In this document: piece by piece, positions 1-10,500 of the stretch
How positions within the stretch are numbered: the first letter of the stretch is position 1
Layout of the letters: each line of letters begins with the position of its first letter
NCBI GenBank assembly: GCA_022605425.2
Contig: CM061249.1
Location: 248,001 to 312,000, forward strand
Reading direction: 5' to 3'
From: Hamiltosporidium tvaerminnensis
Lineage: Eukaryota; Microsporidia; Dubosqiidae
Length of the DNA: 64,000 nt
Notes under the pieces: model-generated
What the model was told of the DNA's origin: nothing
The model's input: only the letters and a program-made list of their open reading frames with translations
Database searches by the model: none
Translations under genes and position numbers: made by a program

Positions 1-836
1 CATGAAATAATAAAAGTTTTTTTGTCTTTTCTTTCGTTGGAAAGGTTGCTTTTTTTGATTAAATTTCTTTATTTCTTTCTAGACATTACAAGTGTTGCAA
101 ACCTCTATATTAAATCTCGGATCAGCATTTAATAGACACTTTCTAGATTTATATCTAATTTTTCTTTCAATATTCGCATATTATCCCATGGAAGATAATT
201 TTAAACATACTCCTTATATCATATCTCTAGCCTAGATAAATTACAGGCTAAATCAAATTAGTCCCCTGCGGTTTTGATTTAAGATATAGCATATTTGAAT
301 GTGCATGAAATGAATTTCTTAGATATAATTCTGAGAAAAATAATTCTTTCATTTTGTTTGTAGCATATATAAAACTTCTAAATATTAACTTTGATCTAGA
401 TCTGTGGGATCGCCTTTATCTCGTATAGTATTCTCCACGTGTGATTTTCGATTGAAAAATTAATATTCTTCTCTCATTTTTAATTGAAACTGACTTCTGT
501 ATGCTTGCCCTCCACCCCAGTCTTTATAATAACCTTTATTTCTATATTAATTGAACCTGGAGTATGTCTATGTACTATTCATAGGTGTATATTATCAAAA
601 AAAAGGAAATTTTGTGCAATAAAAACTCGTTTTATATGCATTTTATTCCATGTCTACACTTGCGCTTGAATCATAATGTTCTAAAAAATAACACAAACAA
701 AGAGCCAATAAACCATTTTCCTATGTATTTTCTTTTTAACATTTTATCAAATTAATGTTAGGTGTAATATAATTTTATCGTTTTTTTATTCATTAAAGTT
801 AATTTATATGTTTGAAAATAAAATTCATTATCATCA
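1..836. other. Gene-free A+T-rich stretch
   Basis: I see no credible gene here. The longest open frame (484-669, plus) starts with TTG, is short and has no recognisable motif. Composition is slightly less A+T-extreme than the intergenic DNA further right, which is how decayed mobile DNA looks elsewhere in the window, but I could not identify a family. Confidence 0.4.
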
Positions 837-1058
837 GCGCCATAGCCCTGCATGAGCCTTTGCGGCCCTCCGTACTACTGCTCACCGATCTTTTTTCAGT
901 GAGATAGTTTACTTTTTCAGTTTCGTAACGAGATCGTTTTAAATGATAGGTGGTTAGCCCTACTCTCATCCCTCAATATGGACGATCAGTCTCTTTTAGT
1001 CGCCTCTTACGATAAGCAGAGAATACTCCAAGCCAATTTTGCTCTCGGCATAAACTAC
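837..1058 (-). repeat. SINE-like repeat, copy 1 (GGCGACTAAAAG family)
   Basis: The reverse strand reads ATTCTCTGCTTATCGTAAGA, then GGCGACTAAAAGAGACTG, then a GGGCTAACCACC block and GTTACGAAACTGAAAAAGT. The same blocks in the same order occur at 35283-35510 and 35678-35935. It is far richer in G+C than its surroundings. It looks like a short retroelement or the 3' tail of a LINE; I see no coding frame. Boundaries are approximate. Confidence 0.65.
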
Positions 1059-1844
1059 AGTTTACCATAAAAAATTATTTTCAAACTTTTTTATATCGAT
1101 TTAAAATTTTTAGAAAAATCAATATTTCAATTCACTAAGTAAAATTAATTTAATAAAAGATAAATTTTAATTGTGGTTTATTAATTCATGATATTTCTAA
1201 ATAATTTATGATTTAATAATTTTTATATCAAAAATTCTTTAAAAAATATTTAATTATTCTCTGATAAATAGAATATGAAGTAAATTTAAATTATTAATTA
1301 GATTATTACAATTCATAATGATTAAATTAATATCATATTGATAGTATTTTGGTATTTATTTATCAGAGAATAAAAATTGATTTTAAAAACTAATAAATTA
1401 TTAATTACTAATTAAAATATATTAATATTTATAGTAATAGATACATTGATTTTAAAAACCTATGAATTATTAATTACTAATTAAATATATTAATTGAATT
1501 AAAATATACCACAAGTAAATAAAAAAATGCATTCTATTTTATTTTCTAACAACCTAAATCTATTAAAATCCACACAAATCTATTAAAATTTACTTAAAAT
1601 TTTACTTACAACTTTTTTCATATTTTTTATTAAATAAAAGGTTCTTTAAATAGAAGCTTAGTTTATTTAAATCTTAAAAGAAAGAACTTATTTTTTATTC
1701 TTATTTCTTAAAAAAATTAATATTTATTTATAAATAGAAATATAAAATAACAGATATTCAATTACCTGAATATAAAAATAAATTCTAATGAATAAGCATA
1801 TCTGTAATAAATAACTAAATCTAATGAGTAAGTATATCTATCTC
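1059..1844. other. Gene-free, very A+T-rich spacer
   Basis: Nothing beyond simple A/T-rich sequence and short imperfect repeats, such as two similar blocks with aaaactaataaattattaa near 1385 and 1455. No frame of useful length. Confidence 0.5.
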
Positions 1845-2047
1845 TAGTAAATAACACCCTACCTATCTAGTAATTAACACCCTACATATATCTAGTAAAT
1901 AACACCCTCATACTCCTATTATTAATTAACACCCTACCTACCTATCTCTCTATAATTAACACCCTACCTACCTATCTCTCTAGTAATTAACACCCTACCT
2001 ATCTAGTAATTAACACCCTACATATATCTAGTAATTAACATCCCTCT
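1845..2047. repeat. AACACCCT motif array upstream of the REEP-like gene
   Basis: AACACCCT occurs seven times exactly (starting near 1853, 1877, 1900, 1928, 1958, 1989 and 2012), plus one AACATCCCTC variant, spaced about 23-31 bp. The spacers are TA(G)TAATT and CTACCTATCT-like. The complementary motif GGGTGTTA is repeated downstream of the same gene and inside STT3. Confidence 0.85.
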
Positions 2048-2087
2048 TTTTTAAATGAAAAATTTATATAAATAAATAAAAAATGAA

Positions 2088-2091
2088 CCCC
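2088..2091 (+). promoter_or_regulatory. CCCC start-proximal motif
   Basis: CCCC lies four bases before the ATG at 2096. C-triplets close to the start codon are a known microsporidian core element near the transcription start, and they support this start. Confidence 0.55.
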
Positions 2092-2095
2092 AGAA

Positions 2096-2623
2096 ATGTT
2101 AGGAAGACTATTTGTAAACACCGTATCTCTTATTTTTATTCTCTACAACACTTTTAACTTCTTAAAACTGAAAGCACAGAAATCGTGTCTGATAAAACAC
2201 TACCATGCATTTTTTATAACCACATCTATATTTCTATCACTTGATATTTTTCTTAATCCGCTAACAAAAATATTTCCACTTTTTCAAGTTGTAAAATTAT
2301 GTTTTATTTTATGGACTTCTATTCCTTTATGTTCTGGTTCTTTGTTTATTTATAAAATGTATATTTGTAAGATATTTGGTAAGTATCATTGTAAGATTGA
2401 TGAGTTTATTGAGAATAGTCGTTTATTAGTTGTGAGTAAAATTGTTGATACGTATCAACGAGCTTATAGTCTTACTAGTGATGGTCTTAAAAATAATAAA
2501 GTTATAAATTCTTATGTTTTTAAAGATGTTAAAGAAGAGAGTGATACTTTTACTGAGTGTGTTGTATATGAAGAAGAGACGAGTGTTATTGGAAATGTTA
2601 AGACAGAACCACTTGTGGCTTGA
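2096..2623 (+). CDS. TB2/DP1/HVA22 (REEP/Yop1) family ER membrane protein
   Basis: The 175-residue product matches the TB2/DP1/HVA22 pattern. There are two hydrophobic hairpin segments at about residues 41-60 and 66-95. They include FLNPLTKIFP and the diagnostic run VKLCFILWTSIPLCSG, followed by IYKMYICKIFGKYHCKIDEF. Family members are wedge-shaped proteins that bend ER tubules and act with reticulons. The N-terminal hydrophobic stretch (residues 5-25) may be a further segment. The last 50 residues are acidic and polar, with no recognised motif. The ATG follows a CCCC motif, which fixes the start. The gene sits alone between the AACACCCT array and a GGGTGTTA array. No catalytic function is expected. 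Assignment is by motif reading only. Confidence 0.75.
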   Translation: MLGRLFVNTVSLIFILYNTFNFLKLKAQKSCLIKHYHAFFITTSIFLSLDIFLNPLTKIFPLFQVVKLCFILWTSIPLCSGSLFIYKMYICKIFGKYHCKIDEFIENSRLLVVSKIVDTYQRAYSLTSDGLKNNKVINSYVFKDVKEESDTFTECVVYEEETSVIGNVKTEPLVA

Positions 2624-2664
2624 ATTCTTATTTTAGTAAAGTTGTTCTTATATTTCTATTATAC

Positions 2665-2850
2665 TTAAAGGGTGTTATTAGTAATATTGTTTAAAGGTGT
2701 TATTATCAGTAGGTTTAATTAACGTGGTGTTATTTATATATACTGTTATTTAACAGGGTGTTAAATATAAACACAGTTGTTTAAAGGGGTGTTAAATATA
2801 TGTACTGTTATTGAAAATGTAGTACTGGTAATAAAGGGGTGTTAAACATA
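2665..2850. repeat. GGTGTTA motif array downstream of the REEP-like gene
   Basis: Six GGTGTTA motifs (near 2671, 2697, 2727, 2757, 2788 and 2837), often as AAAGGGGTGTTAAATATA, are spaced 26-49 bp apart. They are the reverse complement of the motif in the array at 1845-2047, so the gene is bracketed by inverted sets of one motif. Confidence 0.8.
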
Positions 2851-2893
2851 AGTAATATAATTATCTTCAACTGTTTTATTTAAATTATTTTTT

Positions 2894-3247
2894 TTATCCA
2901 AAAGTTCTAGAAAATAAATCAAAAGTAATTTCTTCCGTAGAAGAAAGAAGATTTACCATTTCAAATATTTCTTTATCACTGATTTCAATAAATAATTTAT
3001 TTCTTATATTTATTAAAGAAAATGGTGTTATTATAGGTAAATTTATAGATTTATCAATTTTAAGAAAATTAAATATTTGTAAAATATTTGAATATTTTTT
3101 ATATTTAATATCATTTTTATATATTTTTTGTGGCATTTCAGAAGAAGATAAAGGATATTTCTTGTTTAGAAGAGATAAACACATATATTCTTTAAATGTT
3201 AGATATTTTTTATTTTCATAATCTAAAGATTTAAAATCATAGGACAT
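2894..3247 (-). CDS. Small hypothetical protein, possibly EF-hand-like
   Basis: This 117-residue protein has no confident homologue that I recognise. Residues 9-21 (LDYENKKYLTFKE) have the spacing of a degenerate EF-hand loop: acidic position 1, hydrophobic position 8, Glu position 12. The C-terminus (ISDKEIFEMVNLL...ITFDLF) also resembles an EF-hand helix-loop-helix, as in calmodulin or centrin relatives. The other loop positions are poor, so calcium binding is doubtful. The start ATG is immediately preceded by CCC. That start, with the first 13 codons, is the innermost of five tandem 62-bp copies; only this copy leads into the open frame, because the others stop after about 29 codons. It lies downstream of the Sec3-like gene on the same strand, with a 760-bp gap. 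Confidence 0.5.
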   Translation of the reverse strand: MSYDFKSLDYENKKYLTFKEYMCLSLLNKKYPLSSSEMPQKIYKNDIKYKKYSNILQIFNFLKIDKSINLPIITPFSLINIRNKLFIEISDKEIFEMVNLLSSTEEITFDLFSRTFG

Positions 3248-3530
3248 GGGATTTCTAAAAATATATTTTTTTTATTTTCATAATCTAAAGATTTAAAATC
3301 ATAGGACATGGGATTTCTAAAAATATATTTTTTTTATTTTCGTAATCTAAAGATTTAAAATCATAGGACATGGGATTTCTAAAAATATATTTTTTTTATT
3401 TTCGTAATCTAAAGATTTAAAATCATAGGACATGGGATTTCTAAAAATATATTTTTTTTATTTTCGTAATCTAAAGATTTAAAATCATAGGACATGGGAT
3501 TTCTAAAAATATATTTTTTTTATTTTTAAA
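3192..3530 (-). repeat. Five tandem 62-bp copies of a start-codon region
   Basis: The block rc(CATAGGACATGGGATTTCTA) recurs at 3238, 3300, 3362, 3424 and 3486, an exact 62-bp period. Each unit contains CCC-ATG plus the first 13 codons of the 117-residue gene. Only single-base differences (cataatc/cgtaatc) separate the units. Because 62 is not a multiple of three, upstream copies cannot extend the protein. Confidence 0.95.
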
Positions 3531-3774
3531 TTCTAAAGTAAAAATTTTTTATTGATTGTTGAAATATAAATTTATTACTGAATAAATAAAAAATGTTTTT
3601 CAGAAGTAAATAAAGCATTTGATTTGAATTAAAAAAATTTTAAAGAATTTTATAAAAAAAAATAATAAAAAAACTTTTTTAAAAATTTATTTCATTTTTT
3701 ACTGTATTTTATAGAAAAAATAGTAAATTTCTTAATTAGAATTTTACTTCCAACATAAATATTTTATAAAAAAA
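3531..3774. other. A+T-rich spacer
   Basis: Long A and T runs, with no frame or RNA gene seen. It separates the start-codon array from the array of Sec3 3'-end copies. Confidence 0.4.
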
Positions 3775-4084
3775 TAAATTCAATATTCTGTTGTTTTAAA
3801 AATATTTTCTATTTCATTTTCATTATCAGAATTTTCAACACAAATTTTTTTAAATTCAATATTCTGTTGTTTTAAAAATATTTTCTATTTCATTTTTATT
3901 ATCAGAATTTTCAAAATAAATTTTTTTAAATTCAATATTCTGTTGTTTTGAAAATATTTTCTATTTCATTTTCATTATCAGAATTTTCAAAACAAATTTT
4001 TTTAAATTCAATATTCTGCTGTTTTAAAGATATTTTCTATTTCATTTTCATTATCAGAATTTTCAACACAAATTTTTTTAAATT
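3775..4084 (-). repeat. Four tandem 76-bp copies of the Sec3-like 3' end
   Basis: Units begin at caatattctg near 3781, 3857, 3933 and 4009: a constant 76-bp period. On the minus strand each unit encodes the last residues of the Sec3-like protein (ENSDNENEIENIF) and its stop. The copy at 4008-4084 is the functional C-terminus; the other three are downstream of the stop and differ by a few substitutions. Confidence 0.95.
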
Positions 4085-5555
4085 CATTTTTTACAATTTT
4101 TAATTCTCCAATTTCTTTAATAATATTTTTAATTCTTTTTTCGTATTCTTCATCTTTAAAAACGTATCCAATAGTTTCTTTTTCAAATTCATCTTTAACT
4201 TTATCTTCAAATTCATTAAGTCTGATTTTATCAGAATCTATTAAAAATGAATTTGATTCTGTTGAATTGAGAATTTGGTAACACAAAATTCTTTTATTTA
4301 CAATATCTGAATATTTTTTTGGTGGATAATTTGATAAACTTTCTATTACATTACTAAGTAATGAACTATTTATTTCTTCTATTTCTGATTTTTTTAAAAT
4401 ATTTATTGTACGAATTAATCCTTTTTTTCTACCTTCGTATTCGTATTGAATTCTTTCTTTTTGAATAAAATCTTGTTTTAATTCCTCGTAGAAACTTTCA
4501 ACTTCTAAAATAAGCTTTCCAAAAATTATTTTATACGACTCACTTATTTCTTCCTTTTCTGATTTATTTAAAGACTCTTTGTCTTGGATTTCAAAATTAT
4601 TTTTATTTTTAAATATTTTTTCTGAATTTTTTGGTCGGTATTTTTCAATGACAGATTTTAGAGCATTTAAACAGGTAACAGGTGCATTCTTATAAATTTT
4701 TTTAATTCCATTTACCAATGCATTGTTGAAATCTCTAAAAATAAATTCCAACATTTCTAAACAATCTTCTTCTGGTAAAATCACTCTTTTAACAAAAAAG
4801 TTTTCAGCTCTATAAACAAGAAAAATGGATTGAAAAAGAATATCAAATGCTTCTTTAATATCCATATCATGATTTATTACTTTTGTTATTATTTTTAATT
4901 GGTATGAAAGTTCATGGTTGTACGTATCTTTAGAAAATGTAGTATAAACACTGCTAATTAAAGTATAATTTTCATATTTTTTAAAATATTTTAATATTTC
5001 TTTGTACGGTGTTATTGTCTTATAAAGATCTGTATGTATTATTAACTCACCTGTAGGTGTTGGAGAAGCAAGTATGGTGGCAAAAAAAGTAGAAAATTTT
5101 TTAAAAAAAGATTTAAGTTGCGTTTGAATTAATTCTTTTTTTTCTAAAGCCAAATCCAAAGTATAATTTTCTAAAGAAACTGAAGTAAAAATATCTAATG
5201 CTCGTTCTATTTTAGATATTGGTGTGTTTAAACTGTGAAGTGCTTCAAAATGCTCGTCTTTGATTTCTAATACAATTAATAATTTTTTTAATTCGTCGTA
5301 CAGAAGAGTTGTGTTTCGTATTTCAAGATCAAGATTTTTATTTTTTTCTTGGACATTTTCCATTTCTTGGGAAAGTGCTGACATTTTTACAATGTGTAGA
5401 TTTAAGGAAGAAGCAAGTGAATTGCAGTGTTCTTGTATCAAATTAAGTGAATTTATGTGGGATTTTAGATTTGAAGTTTCTTCAATGAATTTATCAAGAT
5501 TTTCTAATAAGTTGGTGTCTTCTAACATGATATCTTCTTCGTTTGTATTTTGCAT
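4008..5555 (-). CDS. Exocyst subunit Sec3/Exoc1-like
   Basis: A 515-residue helical protein. Residues 5-80 are coiled-coil-like with heptad leucines. Residues 85-160 (DELKKLLIVLEIKDEHFEAL, then ISKIERALDIFTSVSLEN) fit the start of the Sec3 C-terminal domain. Later blocks (HTDLYKTITPYKEILKYFKK; YTLISSVYTTFSKDTYNHEL) also follow the Sec3 layout. Sec3 marks exocytic sites and helps tether secretory vesicles to the plasma membrane as part of the octameric exocyst. The protein is much shorter than yeast Sec3 (over 1300 residues) and lacks its N-terminal PH-like region, as expected for a reduced microsporidian version. The C-terminus is acidic, and its coding end is tandemly copied downstream. No CCC motif precedes the ATG (AAGGCC only). 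An unrelated coiled-coil protein remains possible. Confidence 0.6.
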   Translation of the reverse strand: MQNTNEEDIMLEDTNLLENLDKFIEETSNLKSHINSLNLIQEHCNSLASSLNLHIVKMSALSQEMENVQEKNKNLDLEIRNTTLLYDELKKLLIVLEIKDEHFEALHSLNTPISKIERALDIFTSVSLENYTLDLALEKKELIQTQLKSFFKKFSTFFATILASPTPTGELIIHTDLYKTITPYKEILKYFKKYENYTLISSVYTTFSKDTYNHELSYQLKIITKVINHDMDIKEAFDILFQSIFLVYRAENFFVKRVILPEEDCLEMLEFIFRDFNNALVNGIKKIYKNAPVTCLNALKSVIEKYRPKNSEKIFKNKNNFEIQDKESLNKSEKEEISESYKIIFGKLILEVESFYEELKQDFIQKERIQYEYEGRKKGLIRTINILKKSEIEEINSSLLSNVIESLSNYPPKKYSDIVNKRILCYQILNSTESNSFLIDSDKIRLNEFEDKVKDEFEKETIGYVFKDEEYEKRIKNIIKEIGELKIVKNEFKKICVENSDNENEIENIFKTAEY

Positions 5556-5679
5556 GGCCTTGAAATTTTTTAAGGATAAAAAATTTTTTTATTTTGAATT
5601 TTGATTTTTTAATTTCAGATGAGACAAATTATTTTTGGAAAAAAGATAATTTTTTGTTGTAGCGAATAGATAGATATTT

Positions 5680-5752
5680 AATAGAATTCTGGGTGGAAAT
5701 GGTTTTATGATCTTTAGGCATTTTCTTCTACCTCTTTTACCAGAGTTGTTGT
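5680..5752 (-). mobile_element. 3'-terminal scrap of the REL-type LINE
   Basis: The plus strand reads GAATTCTGGGT, then TTTTCTTCTACCTCTTTTACCA. This parallels the 3' end of the full LINE at 29585-29650 (AAATTCTGGGTT, then TTTTCTTCTACCTCTTTGACCA). It is a heavily 5'-truncated, mutated copy. Confidence 0.6.
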
Positions 5753-7177
5753 ATTGAATAGAAAATTTTTATTTGAAAATAATAAATTCTTTTGTTTCAA
5801 ATTTTAACAAAATATTTATTATAGAATCGAACTAAATGATATATTTTAATAATATTTATAACCAGAAATATATGTTAAAAATATATAAAAAATAAATAAT
5901 TTGGTGAAATATGTGTTTCTATAAAATATGAATAAAATTTAAATCCTTTCTTGTGTTTTTTTAATAATTCATATTGCTATTTTCTATTTTTGGCAACAAA
6001 TAAATAACTGATAATAGAAGAGTTAATTGTTTTTTTGGTTTCATATTCAAAAATAGAGTTATGAATATTAAGAACTAGAGAATAAAAAATTATACAGTTT
6101 TTTTTTTTTTTAAAATTTATAGAGGTAATCAAATTATTGTACTTAGTCTTCTCAATATACAAAGTAATATTTTTTAAGTTAATTTACTTTTTTTATTGGC
6201 TATTTATTTGTAATAATATAACCGAATGCACGAGAAATATCTATATATCTTGATAAGCAATTAATAGCTTATAAATATTTAAAGCTGCTAGTATTTTATA
6301 GTGCGTTATCGTATTTATCTTTTGTTGGTGTTTCGGAAGATATTATTCAAACAAGGAAGTTAATTGTCATTTTAGAAACTTATTTGGCAATGATTTATTC
6401 CGGTTGTTTTGAAACTTCAAAATTTTCATTTTATAAAGATAGCGAAATAGAAGGACTTGTTTAATATTCTTTACTAGTTTGATTTATAATAATTCTTATT
6501 ACCTGAAAGCATTTGTCTTGAACGAACTGCAGGAGAAGCTCTTAACTAAAGCTTAAGCCAATAAAAAAATTACGTTTTTAAGTTTTTTGCCACAAATATG
6601 CTAAAATTAAGAATAAAATAAAGAAACATTTGACTTTAATATTTCTTTGCTATGTTTAAGATTTCATTCTCACAAATAGACAATCTTTCTCATTGTTACT
6701 CGGGTGCGTATAGATAAATACGCTGACTATAAAGAACACGAACACTTTTTCTTCCTCATTTTTTCGCTGTCTGGTTCTACTATTGTGCGCCTTGAAACTT
6801 AGCAAAGAAACCTCTTTGAGAAGAATATGTGTACGCGTTTATACATCCGATTGAAAACACTACTCACTGATTTTAACATTAAAATTGATCCATGAATCAA
6901 GCTCATGGTTAGAATGATATCATAACCGAAATTATTTCCTCTGATTCTGAAAAGTATTTTGTTACCTACTTATTATGTTATTTCTATAAAATTATAAGAA
7001 TTGTACTGAGCTCAGCTTTGGTAATAAAATACATCTTTAACTATAAGTATGATGCTATAAAATTCCGCGTACGTTATAAAAAGATAGTGCGTAATGACCT
7101 TAATTTATCTTATGTTCAAAGATATTTTTAAATCTCAATCTCGAATCCTCAAAGTTATTAGAGCACTTCAACGATGT
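5753..7177. other. Gene-free, decayed DNA
   Basis: No credible gene. The open frame at 5977-6162 (minus) is low-complexity. From about 6,200 the base composition becomes less A+T-extreme and mixed, like the decayed LINE copies identified elsewhere, but I could not match a family. Confidence 0.4.
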
Positions 7178-7570
7178 CTATGATGTTGAGGTTAGGCATA
7201 TACGATCAGTTGCAGTTAAATCGGCTTGAATTGATTCCGGCGGTACAACCCGAATTATGCGAGTCAGAAATGCAAAATATGTTGTAGAAACGTTTTCACT
7301 AGTTACATATCTTTGAATAAAGAAAAAAATCAAACATAATCGCTTAAGAATCATTAAATCCTTGCGTTTAATACACACCAAACCAGTAATACATCCCGAG
7401 ACACAATAGAATTCAGCTAATTTCATTATTCGAAGATTTATTTTATCACGATTCCAAGAATTTAATAAATATATTTTGCTGCCGACCATAGGAGACATAA
7501 AAGTCTGTTCATAAAAATAGATATACCGTTGGAAGGGTTGATTTATGTTAATAATTTTCGCCAGCTGCAT
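7178..7570 (-). pseudogene. Orphan 130-codon open frame, probably a relic
   Basis: The frame starts with ATG and encodes a 130-residue basic protein with a hydrophobic patch (LCLIFFFIQRYV). I recognise no domain. It stands isolated in several kilobases of decayed sequence, without a CCC motif before the ATG. A piece of an old transposon frame is more likely than a working gene. Confidence 0.25.
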
Positions 7571-10500
7571 TTATTTATGAGATATATATATAAGGAAAAG
7601 AAATAAAGAGAAATTTCTGTTTTGTGAGTCGGTGGAATGGACTTCTGAAGGAATCAGTGTTTTCAATCAGATAAAAAAATTTATTTATAAATCAATTACT
7701 TTTGAATGTGCATGGCTCATCATGCACTGATAGAGCCTTAGCAATGCTACGTAATAATACTGGATTTTAAATAACAAGGGGACTATCTCAAGTGCAAAAA
7801 TGGATTGCATGTTTTATTTCCATATACTGCATTCAAAAACATTGCCCGTAAGTTTAAACATCACACAATTACCGTATTAACGTAGTAAATATATCCATTA
7901 AACAGCTTTGATCATCTTATTTTTGTTGGCTGGTGTGATGGGATTTGTGCTGCTTATACCTTGCTTCTATGCCACGCTGAAATACGATGGTTCTCTAAAG
8001 ACGCATGCTTTGCCCTGTTTTTAATTTAAAAAGAAATCATTACGTTGCTGACTGGTAACAATAGTGATCTTATAAAATGTTTAGAAAGTAAAGACGGAAT
8101 CCGAAATTAACCTACATAACCAATATATACAGCCACTCAAATGAATTTAACATATTAATCTGTAGTAATTTACTATATAAAAATGGGTTGTGGTGTTTCT
8201 AAAAAATAAAATTTAGTTTATATGACCCTTAAGGAAAAAACACAAACAAAATCACTGGTGGAATTTTCTCTTTACAAACCCTTTTAGCAAAATGACTCTT
8301 TACTTACACAGGTTGCTAAACCCTATATTTCAAAAGATGATGCCAGTTTCTAACGAAGATACCTTTCATCTGGGTGCCTCGAGAGTGGTTACGACACAAA
8401 CGAAGGATTTGTTACGAGCTTAATGATATCAACTGAAATTTATCCTCTTTTATATAAAAATTAAAAATTCAAATATGTCGAGTTGAAATTAGAAATGTTC
8501 CAAATTCTCTTTGCTATATTTACTCGTTTTAGAAACCAAAAATAATTCAATTGTACTTGTCATTGCTATGAATTTAAAATTGGCGAGTCGTACAATGGAT
8601 ATTTTCTTACCAGAAATATTCCAAACTCATAAATGGATACTAAATCAATTTCTATATAATCTAAATTCTATCGAAGATTGGGATTTAAAATAAACGATTT
8701 TATTGAAATGCGAGACACTGGATATATTAAATTGAATTCCAATAATTCTGTAGTACACAGGTATAACCTTATCCACGGCCATAAAAAGAAGCGTTGTGGC
8801 TATTTTTACCATTTTTTACTGCCTATTTGTGTGAAATAGGAGTTTCATCACTTTTGCATGGAAAAACTTAAGTTAAGAACTGTAATAATCCAAGTAATAA
8901 CTTACGAGAGTCTCTTGCGAAAAAAAAGCAAAAATAGCCTAGCATTTAAAAATTTAAATCTTTTGTATGTGATATGTAAAATTTAAAATTTTTATAACTA
9001 ACCAACAAATTTATAAAAAAAACCTTTTTTTATATCACAAAAATTTGAAACAATTTTTTTTAGGGGTGCGACCACTTATTTTCAGATTCGAAAGGGGTAC
9101 GACTCTGTTAAGAGTTTAAGATACACAGTGGTATTGAGCCTGGAAAGTATCGAGAAAATTGATCTAAATCAGCAAAAAAAAGGAAATACAAATTATTTCG
9201 AATATTTATCAAGAGACTAATTCAATATATTGCAAATGAAAAACCTTTAAATAAAACGAATTTGAAGCGTAATTTTTAAGTTTGATTTGAACAATCCAGA
9301 AGATGATATTTTAGAATATTTTAATATGAAATAAATTTGAAAGGTTTTACCGAGTAGATAATAACACATTTCAGATACCCATTATCTTTATAAGCAAGTA
9401 AATATGACATGAAAAGACTCTCGACTATTAGCATAATTCAAAAAAGCGAAAATACAGCCACAGCCCTTGTTTTCTTATTGATATAAAGAATAACAATATA
9501 AGGTTGGTTGAGTATAAATTTAATCAAAAAATAAAACATTTAAATCAGATTAATTTCGACCCCATCAAAAAAAACCATCACCAACAACAAAGAAAATTGC
9601 TGAATACGCTATCATAGAACTGAGGAAGTAGGAGCAACATGAAAAAAAAAACCATAACTGCTGCTCTATGTATTTTTCTTTCTTTCTAAACAAAATGTTC
9701 CGATCCGGGATTACAACAAATATAAATTTCTCAGTTTCGAAGATGAAAACTTACCTTATTCACAGAACACTGTATATTTTACCGAAAATACTTATAAAAT
9801 GAATATTATCAAATAGCCATACATCCAGGAGATATAAAAAAAGTTTTTTGACCAACTGAATGAAAATTATGAAATAAAAAGAATGTATTTTTGGTGTATC
9901 TGATACATCACGAACAAGTCAGAAGCAATAATATTTTTTTTAGTTTATTTAGATTGTGCCAAAATATTTTTAGATAATATATTGGTACATTTCATAAAAT
10001 GATGAAGATCGCCAACAAAGTAATAAAAATTCTAATATTTCTAAAATTACAAGATTAGGTATTGATTTTGATAAGAGTAATTTTTTTTGAATGAAGTAAA
10101 ATTCTTAGAATGCATTGGTAAAAACAATGTGCTAAAACCTGATATCAAAATTGTTAGTTTTTCAAATATATTAACAGCTTTTGCCTTTAAAAAAAATTTT
10201 TAGTTCCTTGGATAAATAAACTGATTTTCCTGGCTTTTATTGCTGCAAATTAGTACTCATATTTCAAAATGTAATGACTGTCTCAAACAATGTCAGTTTA
10301 AATGAGTAGGGATGGTATATGATAACCAGAAATTATATGTAACGATGTTCCAAATCAAAAATTTGTATATCTCAGATCAAAATATGCTCACGATCTATTT
10401 ACGAACACCTTTGAAACTTACATATCTGTATCATGCTTGAAAATAATAAGTGTATAAAACATTTTGGCTTTAAAATTGATCAAATTCGATTCAATAACTG

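Noticed and set aside
484-669. 61-codon frame near the left edge
   Set aside because: Starts with TTG, no motif, no CCC element; chance opening.
1845-2047. AACACCCT array as telomeric repeat
   Set aside because: Units are interspersed, not head-to-tail; the motif also lies inside a gene 50 kb away and in the opposite orientation, so an internal dispersed motif fits better.
2665-2850. CRISPR-like regular repeats
   Set aside because: The motif is 7-8 bp with irregular A+T-rich spacers in a eukaryotic genome; no cas genes or long repeats.
5260-5604. 114-codon plus-strand frame
   Set aside because: It lies antisense to the Sec3-like gene and has no motif; a shadow frame.
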